Positions 25,452 through 33,645 of a DNA stretch of 35,292 nucleotides are shown one piece after another. Source of the stretch: an uncultured Clostridia bacterium. GTDB taxonomy: Bacteria > Bacillota > Clostridia > TANB77 > CAG-508. Made by a program: the position numbers and the translations under genes. The stretch covers positions 1 through 35,292 of the forward strand of contig CALXEY010000006.1 in assembly GCA_944387455.1 (NCBI GenBank), given 5' to 3'. Numbering within the stretch: the stretch's first letter is position 1; each line of letters opens with the position of its first letter. A model generated the notes under the pieces. It made no database searches, was not told the DNA's origin, and was given only the letters and a program-made list of their open reading frames with translations.

Positions 25452-26432
25452 ATGAAGATAGAAACAATACTATTAATTATATCATTTTTTGTAACAGTTA
25501 TATTAGGTATGATTATAATACCAATACTTAGAAAGTTTAAAGTAGGACAAATAGAAAGAGACGACGGACCAAAATCACATTTGAAAAAACAAGGAACACC
25601 TACAATGGGTGGAATAATGATGATTATTGCAATGATAGTAATAATTACAGGAGCATATATATATTTAAGTGCAACAAACCAAGGGGAGCTAGCAAATAAT
25701 TTACTTCCAATCTTAATGTTAACAATAGGTTTTGGAGTAATTGGTTTTATAGATGATTTTAAAAAATTAGTTTTAAAAAATACAAAAGGGCTAAAACCAA
25801 GCTATAAAATGTTAGGACTTTTAATAATATCTGTAGCATATGTTATATATCTAGTATATGGCTTACATATTGGAACAGACACATATATACCGATATTAAA
25901 AGATTATATAGAAATGCCAGTATATATTTATATTCCATTTGCTATAGTCGTAATTTTAGCAACTACAAATGCTATTAATTTAACAGACGGAATAGACGGC
26001 TTGGCATCTAGTGTTAGTGCAATTATAATTACTTGTTTAACAATAATAGGAATATTATTTGGACATCCAGAAATATCAGTGTTTGGAAGTGTAGTAATAG
26101 GTACAGTTTTAGGCTTTCTAATGTTTAATTTACACCCAGCAAAGGTGTTTATGGGAGATACTGGTTCACTACTTTTAGGTGGAGTAATTTCAGCCATAGC
26201 ACTATATTTAAAAATGCCATTATTGTTAATAGTAATAGCATTAGTACCAGTAATAGAAACATTATCTGTAATAATACAAGTAGCATATTTCAAGAAAACT
26301 GGAAACAGAGTATTTAAAATGACACCAATACATCATCATTTTGAACTTTCTGGTTGGAAAGAAAACAAAGTTGTAATAGTATTTAGTTTAGTAACTTTAT
26401 TATTATGCATAATTGGACTTGTAATTATATAA
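25452..26432 (+). CDS. mraY: Phospho-MurNAc-pentapeptide transferase MraY
   Basis: 326 residues with about ten membrane segments. It transfers phospho-MurNAc-pentapeptide to undecaprenyl phosphate, making lipid I. Motifs are KKQGTPTMGG near the N-terminus, NAINLTDGIDGLA and MGDTGSLLLGG with catalytic and Mg-binding aspartates, and PIHHHFELSGWKE at the C-terminal side. ATG 25452 has better spacing from GGAAAGG than an in-frame TTG at 25443. It lies between murE and the SEDS gene as in Bacillus and Clostridium, but murD, which usually follows, is absent. Confidence 0.95.
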   Translation: MKIETILLIISFFVTVILGMIIIPILRKFKVGQIERDDGPKSHLKKQGTPTMGGIMMIIAMIVIITGAYIYLSATNQGELANNLLPILMLTIGFGVIGFIDDFKKLVLKNTKGLKPSYKMLGLLIISVAYVIYLVYGLHIGTDTYIPILKDYIEMPVYIYIPFAIVVILATTNAINLTDGIDGLASSVSAIIITCLTIIGILFGHPEISVFGSVVIGTVLGFLMFNLHPAKVFMGDTGSLLLGGVISAIALYLKMPLLLIVIALVPVIETLSVIIQVAYFKKTGNRVFKMTPIHHHFELSGWKENKVVIVFSLVTLLLCIIGLVII

Positions 26433-26472
26433 AATTAAAGAGAAACAAAAGTTAAGGAAGGAAGAAATTTAT

Positions 26473-27602
26473 ATGGCAAAAAAGAAAAAAACTTTTTCAA
26501 GCTTTGTAAATAATCCAGTAGATTTTACATTAGTAATAACTATTTTGCTATTACTATCAATAGGTTTAGTAATGGTGCTTTCAGCAAGTTCACCGTCAGC
26601 TTTAGCAGAAGACCGGAAATAGTTATTCATATTTTACAAAACAACTTCTTTTTGCAATACTTGGAATAATTGCAATGATGTTTATTTCAAAAATAGATTA
26701 TAGGTTTTACCAAAAATTTTATAAACACGCGTGGGTTATAGCATTTATTTTACTTGTATTAGTATTAGTTGCAGGTAGAGAAGTAAATGGAGCTAAAAGA
26801 TGGATATATGTTACAGACACATTATCATTTCAGCCATCAGAACTTGTAAAAATACTTATGATAATTTTTTATGCAGGAATATTAGTTAAAAATAGAGATG
26901 AGCTTAATAAATATGGAAAAGGTTTTATAAAACATATGATATTTCTAGCACCAATAATAGGCTTGTTATTACTACAACCACACTTTAGTGCTTCAATTGT
27001 AATAATAGGAATTTGCTCAATTATGATGATAATGGCAGGTTGTAAATTCTGGCACTTTTTAGCAACAGGAGGAGCAATTGGAATACCTGCAATAATTGCA
27101 TTAGTAATAACTTCTCCATATAGATTACAAAGAGTTGTAACATTTTTAGACCCTTGGAAAGATGCATCAGACACAGGTTGGCAAGTAATACAAAGTTTAT
27201 ATGCAATAGGTTCAGGTGGGCTTTTTGGTGCAGGACTAGGAGAGAGTAAACAAAAATATTTATATATACCAGAACCACATAATGATTTTATATTCTCAAT
27301 ATTAGGAGAAGAACTAGGTTTTATTGGTTGTGCAGTTGTAATAATTTTATTTGCAATATTAATTTGGAGAGGAATATTAATTGCAATGAAAGCACCAGAT
27401 ATGTTTGGAAGCTTACTTGCAATAGGAATAACATCATTAGTTGCAATACAAGTAATAATAAATATAGCAGTTGTAACATCATCAATGCCAGTAACAGGTA
27501 TGCCACTTCCGTTCTTTAGTTATGGGCGGTACGGCTTTGTTTATATTACTTTGTGAAATGGGAATATTGCTTAATATTTCAAGAGCGTCTGCAAAAGAAT
27601 AA
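26473..27602 (+). CDS. SEDS glycosyltransferase FtsW/SpoVE, needs two +1 shifts at CGG
   Basis: Read with +1 shifts at codons 48 and 352, the gene gives 375 residues, the right length. SEDS proteins polymerise lipid II into glycan strands with a partner class B PBP such as SpoVD or FtsI. Conserved segments are GAKRWIY, QPSELVKI, FLDPWKD, PEPHNDFIFSILGEELGFIG and MPVTGMPLPFFSYGGTALF, the last spanning the second shift. Without shifts the protein stops after 49 residues, and an internal start would still miss the last helix. About ten membrane segments. Position before murG matches spoVE in B. subtilis, but it could serve as FtsW; no other SEDS gene is in this window. Confidence 0.9.
26614..26616 (+). 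other. CGG +1 recoding site 4 (SEDS, codon 48)
   Basis: The zero frame reads GAC CGG AAA TAG. Skipping one base gives GAC GGA AAT AGT TAT TCA TAT TTT, continuing into the second membrane helix of the SEDS family. Confidence 0.85.
27527..27529 (+). other. CGG +1 recoding site 5 (SEDS, codon 352)
   Basis: The zero frame reads TAT GGG CGG TAC and stops eight codons later. Skipping one base gives S-Y-G-G-T-A-L-F, one of the most conserved SEDS motifs. Confidence 0.9.
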
Positions 27603-27607
27603 AAAAT

Positions 27608-27646
27608 AGAGGCACTTTAGAAAAATAAAAAAGAAAAAGTGTCTCT
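27608..27646 (+). other. Hairpin between the SEDS gene and murG
   Basis: An 11-bp stem with one G-U pair (27608-27618 with 27636-27646) and a 17-nt loop. Only a weak T stretch follows, so it may be a partial terminator or a processing site. Confidence 0.35.
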
Positions 27647-27678
27647 TAATTATAAAAATATTTTTTGGAGGAAAAATA

Positions 27679-28794
27679 ATGAGAGTAATAATTGCAGCAG
27701 CAGGAACAGCAGGTCATATAAACCCGGGTCTTGCTATAGCAAATAAAATAAAAAAAGAACAAAAAGACTCTGAGATTATGTTTATAGGAACAACAAGAGG
27801 ATTAGAAAACGACTTAGTACCACGTGCAGGGTATAAATTAAAAACAATAGATGCATATGGTTTAAGTAAAGAAATTTCTATAGATAATTTAAAGAAGATG
27901 TTAAAAACTTTAAAAGGTTTTGGCGAAGCTAAGAAAATAATAAAAGAATTTAAACCAGATATAGTAATAGGAACAGGTGGGTATATTTGTGGAGCGACAA
28001 TAACAGCAGGACATAGCTTAAAAATACCAACATTATTACACGAAAGTAATGCTTTTCCAGGTAAAGCAGTTAAAATGCTTGCGAAAAAAACAGATACAAT
28101 ACTTGTTTCTTTTAAAGATGCAATACCACGAATACCTAATTGTAAAAATGTAATTTTTACAGGAACACCTGTAAAAATAAAGAAAAAAGCTTACAAACAA
28201 GAAGAAAAAAATAGAATAATCTATGGTGCAGATTTAGAAATAGATAAACCAATCGTTCTAATATTTGGTGGTAGCCAAGGTGCTAAAAAAATAAATGATT
28301 CAATACTAGAAATAATAAAAGAAAAATTAAATAAAGATTACCAAATAATATGGGGAGCAGGACAAAAACAATATGATATTATAAAAGAAGAATTAGAAAA
28401 TGAAAGCTTAAATATAAATAATATACCTAATATGAAAATACTTCCATATATATATAATATGGAAGAAATAATGAATATTTCAGACTTAATTGTAGCAAGA
28501 AGTGGAGCAATGACAATTACAGAAATATCAAATTTAGGAAAACCTTCAATCTTAGTACCACTTCCAAATGTTAGCCATAACCACCAATTATATAATGCAA
28601 AAGCATTAGAAAATGTAGGAGCAAGTAAAATAATATTAAATGATGAATTAACAGGAGAAAAATTAAATAAGCAAATAGAAGAAATAGTATTAAACAAAAA
28701 ACTTTTGGACGAAATGGGAAAAAATGCATTAAAAATATCAACGGCAGATGCAGAGGATAAAATTTATGAAGAAATTTTAAAATTATTAAAATAG
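27679..28794 (+). CDS. murG: Lipid II synthase MurG
   Basis: 371 residues, a GT-B glycosyltransferase that adds GlcNAc to lipid I at the inner membrane face. The N-terminal loop is AAGTAGHINPGLAIA, a variant of the usual GGTGGHI form. HESNAFPGKAVKML, IFGGSQGAKKIND, RSGAMTITEISNLGKPSILV and LPNVSHNHQLYNAK are family motifs for donor and acceptor binding. ATG 27679 follows GGAGG. The histidine kinase gene starts 7 nt after its stop. Confidence 0.95.
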   Translation: MRVIIAAAGTAGHINPGLAIANKIKKEQKDSEIMFIGTTRGLENDLVPRAGYKLKTIDAYGLSKEISIDNLKKMLKTLKGFGEAKKIIKEFKPDIVIGTGGYICGATITAGHSLKIPTLLHESNAFPGKAVKMLAKKTDTILVSFKDAIPRIPNCKNVIFTGTPVKIKKKAYKQEEKNRIIYGADLEIDKPIVLIFGGSQGAKKINDSILEIIKEKLNKDYQIIWGAGQKQYDIIKEELENESLNINNIPNMKILPYIYNMEEIMNISDLIVARSGAMTITEISNLGKPSILVPLPNVSHNHQLYNAKALENVGASKIILNDELTGEKLNKQIEEIVLNKKLLDEMGKNALKISTADAEDKIYEEILKLLK

Positions 28795-28801
28795 AGGGAT
28801 A

Positions 28802-30248
28802 ATGATGATTAAAAACATACAAATAAAAATAATATTAATATTTTTCTTAGTAGGAATAGTTTTAATAGGAGCACTTGGAACTTTTTATATGTATTCTTTA
28901 AATAGACTAGATGTTGGAATAGAAAATGGAACTTTGCAAGATTTAGGACAAGTTACAAGTATAATTGCAAATATTAGAGAAAATACATTTTTAACATTAA
29001 TAATATCAACAGCAGTATTTGCATTAATTGGTGTTTTAATATTTTTATTCTTATCTAAATTTGTAATTTATCCAATCAATAAATTAATCAAAAGTGCAGA
29101 AAAAATTGCAGAAGAAGATAAAGAAGGAAATAGAAAAACAAAGAAAAAAACAGATATGGGGAATTTAGAAAATGTGTTAGGGCTTATGACTACAGAACTT
29201 AAAGAAAAACTAAGTGAAGTTTCAACACAGAAAAACCAAATAGAAACAATACTTTTACATATGACAGATGGTATTATTGCATTTAACAGAAAAGGAGAAA
29301 TTATTTTAATAAACCCAGCAGCAAAAAAATTCTTAAGTATAGGACCAGAAGACAATACATTTGATGATATATTCAAAAAATATGATGTAAGTATTAATAT
29401 GGAAAAAATAATATATCTAGAAAATTGGACATCAACAGAGCAAAGAATAAAAGTAGATGATAGATATGTAAATGTATTTTTTGCACCATTTAAAAATGAT
29501 ACAGAAAGACCAGACGGTGTGATAGCAGTTATACAAGATATTACAGAACACGTAAAATTAGATAATATGCAAAAAGAATTAGTAGCAGATGTATCACACG
29601 AATTAAAAACACCTATTACATCAATAATGGGTTATGCAGATACTTTACTTGAAGGTGAATATGATAAAGAAACAGAAAATAAATTTTTAAATGTAATAGC
29701 AACAGAAGCAAGAAGGATGGCAAGATTAGTAACAGATTTACTTACACTTTCTAGATATGATAATAACAATAAATCAGCAAATAAAGAGACATTTGACTTA
29801 GGAGATTTAGTAAAAAAATGCCAAGATAAATTAGCAATAGAAATAAAGAAGAAAAACCACAAAGTAAATTGTTTTGTAACAGCAGATGTACCACCAGTTT
29901 ATGCAGATAAATATGATATAGAAAGAGTTGTTTTAAATATATTATCAAATAGTATAAAATATACACCTGATCGGTGGAGAAATAAAAATATATGTAGGCT
30001 TTGTTTATAATGATGCATATATAAAAGTATTTGATAATGGAATAGGAATTCCAGAAGAAGATTTAGGAAGAATATTTGAAAGGTTTTATAGAGTAGATAA
30101 AGCACGTACAAGAGAAATGGGTGGAACTGGTCTAGGGCTTTCAATTGCAAAAGAAATATTAGATAAAAATGGTGGAAGTATAGATATAAAAAGTGTAGTA
30201 GGACAAGGTACAGAAGTTGTAATTAGAATTCCTACAAAAGCCGAATAG
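28802..30248 (+). CDS. WalK/PhoR-like sensor histidine kinase, needs +1 shift at CGG
   Basis: Read with one +1 shift at codon 391, it gives 481 residues. Two membrane helices (about residues 8-28 and 57-80) flank a short outer loop, then a HAMP domain, a PAS domain (GIIAFNRKGEIILINPAA) and the H-box DVSHELKTPIT with His266. The N-box is NILSNSIKYTPDGG, with the shift at its glycine, followed by DNGIGIP, RFYRVDKART and GGTGLGLSIAK. Unshifted reading ends 11 codons after CGG and lacks the ATP-binding boxes. It follows murG by 7 nt. Its partner could be the WalR-like regulator at 3342; this is inference. Confidence 0.88.
29972..29974 (+). other. CGG +1 recoding site 6 (histidine kinase, codon 391)
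   Basis: The zero frame reads CCT GAT CGG TGG AGA. Skipping one base gives T-P-D-G-G-E-I, the standard end of the kinase N-box. Confidence 0.88.
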
Positions 30249-30251
30249 TGC

Positions 30252-30280
30252 TTGAAAAAATTAAAAAATTTGTGTATAAT
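30252..30280 (+). promoter_or_regulatory. Promoter of lepB
   Basis: TTGAAA, a 17-nt spacer and a perfect TATAAT, about 44 nt before the TTG start. Confidence 0.75.
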
Positions 30281-30323
30281 TAAATAGTCGAAAATAAAAG
30301 TAAATACAAAGGAGAGATAAAAG

Positions 30324-30956
30324 TTGAATTCAAAAGTTAAAGAAGTATTAGAGTGGGGATATTGTATAATAATAGCACTTGTGCTAGCTATGTTATTCCG
30401 TTATTTTATAGGAACACCAACAATAGTTCAAATGAGTTCTATGTATCCAACATTAGAACAAAACCAAAGGCTTTGGTTAAATAGGTGGGGAAGAACAACA
30501 AAAACATTACCAGAAAGAGGAGATATAATAACTTTTGAAGAACCAGCAGTAACAGGATATTCAGAATCAGAAATAGATCAATCAAACCCAGTTGCTAAAT
30601 ATGAAGAAAGAAAAGGTTTTGATTGGTTTGTTAAAAACTTCTTAGAAATAGGAAAAAGAAGTTATATAAAAAGAGTAATAGGCTTACCAGGTGACCATAT
30701 TGAAATAAAAGAGGGGAAAGTATTTGTAAATGGAGAACAATTAGAAGAACCATATTTACAACCAGGAGTAGTAACAGATGTAATAGGACCAGGCTTTGAT
30801 GATTTTACAGTACCAGAAAATTGTGTGTTTGCAATGGGAGATAATAGAAATCATAGCACAGACTGTAGAGCATTTGGTTGTATTCCATTAGAAAAAATAG
30901 AAAGTAAAGTAGCATTAAGAATATGGCCATTAGATAAATGGGGAAAAGTAGAATAG
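30324..30956 (+). CDS. lepB: Signal peptidase I
   Basis: 210 residues from a TTG start after GGAGAG. One N-terminal membrane helix (about residues 12-30) anchors the enzyme, which removes signal peptides from exported proteins on the outer face. The catalytic serine is Ser39 in QMSSMYPT and the general base is Lys116 in YIKRVIGLPGD. MGDNRNHSTDCRAFG completes the family signature. An insertion of about 30 residues precedes the lysine box. It heads a short run with holB (10-nt gap) and ricT. Confidence 0.93.
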   Translation: MNSKVKEVLEWGYCIIIALVLAMLFRYFIGTPTIVQMSSMYPTLEQNQRLWLNRWGRTTKTLPERGDIITFEEPAVTGYSESEIDQSNPVAKYEERKGFDWFVKNFLEIGKRSYIKRVIGLPGDHIEIKEGKVFVNGEQLEEPYLQPGVVTDVIGPGFDDFTVPENCVFAMGDNRNHSTDCRAFGCIPLEKIESKVALRIWPLDKWGKVE

Positions 30957-30966
30957 AGGAAAAATT

Positions 30967-31857
30967 ATGTTTCAAGATATTCTAGGAAATGATAAAATAA
31001 AAAAATCATTAGAAGAAGGAATAAAAAATAATAAAATATCACATAGTTATCTATTTTTAGGACAAGCAGGAATTGGTAAAAAAATGATAGCAAAAGAACT
31101 GGCAAAAGGAATATTGTGCCTAAATGAAGATAATAAATATTGTAATAACTGTAAATCTTGTTTAGAATTTGAAGGTGGAAATAACCCAGACTTTTTTGTA
31201 ATAGAACCAGAAGGAAATACTTTAAAAATAGACCAAATAAGAAATATGCAAATAGGAGTGCAAGAAAAACCAATCATTTCTAGTAAAAAAGTATATATAA
31301 TAGATAATGCAGATTTTATGACAAAAGAAGCACAAAATGCACTTCTAAAAACACTAGAAGAACCACCAGAATTTGTTACAATAATATTAATAGGAGAAAA
31401 TGAAAATGCATTTTTACCTACTATAAAATCAAGATGTATGATATTACACTTTAACCAGATATCAGACTTAGATATAAAAAATTACTTAGAAAAAAATTAT
31501 AATATACAAGTAAGTAATAATATGCTAGAAGTATTCCAAGGAAGTATTGGAAAAGCAATTGAACTAAAAGACAAACAGGAAATCTATAAAAATATAGAAG
31601 AAGCAATTGATAATATAGAAAAAGAAGATTTGATAGATTTAATTAAAAAATTAGATATTTTATATACTTCAAAAGATGAAATATTAGATATTTTAGATTA
31701 TATTAATATAATATTTTTAAGAAAAGCAAAAAAAAATGTAAAATACACAAGATGTATAAAAATTGTGGAAAACACTAAGAGAAGAATTACTCAAAATGCA
31801 AATTATGATATGAGTATAGATAATATGTTATTTAATATTTGGGAGGAAGTAGTTTGA
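30967..31857 (+). CDS. holB: DNA polymerase III delta' subunit
   Basis: 296 residues. It is part of the clamp loader. The N-terminal AAA+ domain has GQAGIGKKMIAKE, a zinc site with CNNCKSC after a further Cys, and IIDNADFMTKEAQNALLKTL followed by LEEPPEF and the sensor 1 region TIKSRCMIL. The C-terminal half is less conserved, as usual. Its stop TGA overlaps the TTG start of ricT. The order holB-ricT is found widely in Firmicutes. Confidence 0.9.
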   Translation: MFQDILGNDKIKKSLEEGIKNNKISHSYLFLGQAGIGKKMIAKELAKGILCLNEDNKYCNNCKSCLEFEGGNNPDFFVIEPEGNTLKIDQIRNMQIGVQEKPIISSKKVYIIDNADFMTKEAQNALLKTLEEPPEFVTIILIGENENAFLPTIKSRCMILHFNQISDLDIKNYLEKNYNIQVSNNMLEVFQGSIGKAIELKDKQEIYKNIEEAIDNIEKEDLIDLIKKLDILYTSKDEILDILDYINIIFLRKAKKNVKYTRCIKIVENTKRRITQNANYDMSIDNMLFNIWEEVV

Positions 31858-32792
31858 AAAATATAATAGGAGTTAGATTTAAAAAATTAGGCAAAATATA
31901 TTTCTTTAACCCTAAAAGTTTAAGAGTAAGAAAAGGAGTTAAAGTAATAGTAGAAACAGCACAAGGTGAAGAATATGGAGAAGTAGTAATACCAAACCGT
32001 TTTATAGAAGATGAAAAAATACTTGCACCTTTAAAAAAAGTAATTAGAATTGCAAACATAAGAGACCATAAACATTTTGAAGAGTGTAGAAGAAAAGAAA
32101 AAGAAGCATTTGGTATATGTCAAAAGAAAATAAAAGAACACGGGCTAAAAATGACATTAACAGATGTAGAATATAAATTTGATAATAGCAAAATGTTATT
32201 TTATTTTACAGCAGACGGAAGAATAGACTTTAGAGATTTAGTAAAAGACTTAGCTGCAATATATAAAACAAGGATAGAACTTAGACAAATAGGTGTAAGA
32301 GACGAAGTAAAAAGAATAGGCGGAAATGGAGTATGTGGTAGAGAACTTTGTTGTTGTTCTTTCTTAAGAGACTTTGAAGCAGTTTCAATAAAAATGGCAA
32401 AAGAACAAAACTTATCACTAAACCCAAGTAAAATATCAGGAAATTGTGGTAGACTTATGTGTTGTTTAAAATATGAAAATGAAGTTTATGAAGAAAAATT
32501 AAAAAAACTTCCAAGCATAGGTGCAACAGTAAAAACACCAGATGGTGAAGGTGAAGTAGAATATATAGAAACTTTAAGAGAAATTCTTAGAGTTAAAGTA
32601 AAAGATGGAGACAATTTTGTTTCTAAAAAATATCCAATGAGTGATATTACAATAATAAAAGACAATAAAGCAGAAAAAGTAGATGAAGAAGAATTAGAAC
32701 ACAAACAAGAACTAGAAGAGCTAGAAAAGCTAGAACAAGAAGATAGAAAAAATGCGACAAATGGGGACGGGGCTTTTTTGTCTCAAAATTAA
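31854..32792 (+). CDS. ricT: PSP1-domain protein RicT (YaaT)
   Basis: 312 residues. The PSP1 domain includes YFFNPKSLRVRKGVKVIVET, CGRELCCCSFLRDF and SGNCGRLMCCLKYE; the cysteines match those binding an iron-sulfur cluster in the RicA-RicF-RicT complex, which assists RNase Y in mRNA maturation and affects sporulation in B. subtilis. TTG 31854 is preferred because GGGAGG lies just upstream and the overlap TTGA couples it to holB. The C-terminus has a Glu/Leu-rich helix. A terminator follows directly. Confidence 0.9.
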   Translation: MKNIIGVRFKKLGKIYFFNPKSLRVRKGVKVIVETAQGEEYGEVVIPNRFIEDEKILAPLKKVIRIANIRDHKHFEECRRKEKEAFGICQKKIKEHGLKMTLTDVEYKFDNSKMLFYFTADGRIDFRDLVKDLAAIYKTRIELRQIGVRDEVKRIGGNGVCGRELCCCSFLRDFEAVSIKMAKEQNLSLNPSKISGNCGRLMCCLKYENEVYEEKLKKLPSIGATVKTPDGEGEVEYIETLREILRVKVKDGDNFVSKKYPMSDITIIKDNKAEKVDEEELEHKQELEELEKLEQEDRKNATNGDGAFLSQN

Positions 32793-32814
32793 AAGCACAT
32801 TATGTGCTTTTTTT
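32791..32814 (+). terminator. Terminator after ricT
   Basis: A 9-bp stem AAAAGCACA/TGTGCTTTT with a 3-nt loop and a T-run. Confidence 0.85.
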
Positions 32815-32896
32815 ACAGGTGTAAAATAAAAAATGCAGGTGTAAAATGAAAAAATGCAGGTGTAAATGAGAAAATTACAGTTATAAAATAAAAAAT
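32814..32896 (+). repeat. Short tandem repeat, unit about 20-21 bp
   Basis: Four decaying copies of a TGCAGGTGTAAAATGAAAAA-like unit. The first three share CAGGTGTAAA. It fills the gap between the ricT terminator and the ASCH gene. Confidence 0.65.
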
Positions 32897-32925
32897 GAAT
32901 ATATAAAAGATAATGGGAGAAAATG

Positions 32926-33309
32926 ATGAAAGTTTTAACAATTAAACAGCCTTGGGCAAGTTTGATAATTGAAGGATATAAAGAATATGAGTTTAGAAGT
33001 TGGAAAACAAATTATAGAGGAGAACTTTTAATTCACGCAGGAAAATCTGTAGATAAAGAGGCAAATAAAAGATTAGGAAAATATTTGAAAGATATGCCAC
33101 TTGGAAAAATAATTGGTAAAGTAGAATTACTAGATTGTATAAAAACAACGAAAGATTTTTTTGATGAAAGGCGAAAAGAAAATAAAGAAGTTTACAGTAA
33201 AAGTATTTTTAATGAGCAATTTGCGTGGAAAGTTAGAGTGATAGAAAAATTTGATAAACCAATGGAAGCAAAAGGAAAATTAGGGTTATGGAATTTTGAG
33301 AAAAAATAG
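32926..33309 (+). CDS. ASCH-domain protein
   Basis: 127 residues. The opening KVLTIKQPWASLIIEGYKEYE and YRGELLIHAGK are typical of ASCH domains, a PUA-like beta-barrel fold that binds RNA or modified nucleosides. The exact role is unknown. ATG 32926 is better spaced from GGGAG than ATG 32923. The tail KGKLGLWNFEKK is conserved in the family. It stands alone between a tandem repeat and a leader region. Confidence 0.85.
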   Translation: MKVLTIKQPWASLIIEGYKEYEFRSWKTNYRGELLIHAGKSVDKEANKRLGKYLKDMPLGKIIGKVELLDCIKTTKDFFDERRKENKEVYSKSIFNEQFAWKVRVIEKFDKPMEAKGKLGLWNFEKK

Positions 33310-33328
33310 AAAAAATTAAAATAAAGTA

Positions 33329-33357
33329 TTTACAAATTAAATATTTATATGTAAAAT
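33329..33357 (+). promoter_or_regulatory. Possible promoter of surface-protein copy 2
   Basis: TTTACA, a 17-nt spacer and TAAAAT. A transcript from here would carry a leader of about 280 nt. Confidence 0.5.
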
Positions 33358-33484
33358 AAATATACAGCATACGACAAAAATATCGTACAAAAAATAGTAT
33401 AAAAATACCAAGAAAACTAAATACTAAAACAAATGAAAAGAGGAATAAGTAGATGATTAGAACACTTGAAAGTCTTGTGGCTGT

Positions 33485-33504
33485 ACACACACACACACAC
33501 ACAC
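33485..33504 (+). repeat. Dinucleotide repeat (AC)10
   Basis: Ten uninterrupted AC units in the leader of surface-protein copy 2. Tracts like this are prone to slipped-strand length change. Confidence 0.9.
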
Positions 33505-33545
33505 AAGTAGGTTTTTAATAAATAATAATATAACAAAAATAAAAG

Positions 33546-33597
33546 AAAAGATAGCAATAAGAGCCTAAAAATTAGGTCTTTTATTGCTATCTTTTTA
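33546..33597 (+). terminator. Long hairpin with T-run in the leader of copy 2
   Basis: A perfect 15-bp outer stem (33546-33560 with 33581-33595) plus an inner paired part, followed by T. It ends about 50 nt before the gene, so it may be an attenuator or the end of an upstream transcript. Confidence 0.7.
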
Positions 33598-33645
33598 TGT
33601 TTAAAAATAAAAGAAAGAAAATAAAAAAAGGGAGGAAAAAATAAA

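Larger units (their letters stand above)
33310..33645 (+). other. 336-nt leader region without a gene
   Basis: AT-rich. It holds a promoter-like pair, a small hairpin (TACGA/TCGTA at about 33370), an (AC)10 tract and a long terminator-like hairpin. No supported open frame. It appears to be the leader of surface-protein copy 2. Confidence 0.6.

Noticed and set aside
26675..27556. A separate SEDS gene starting at an internal ATG (26675)
   Set aside because: It would lack the first membrane helix, has no good ribosome-binding site, and still breaks at the second CGG before the conserved end.
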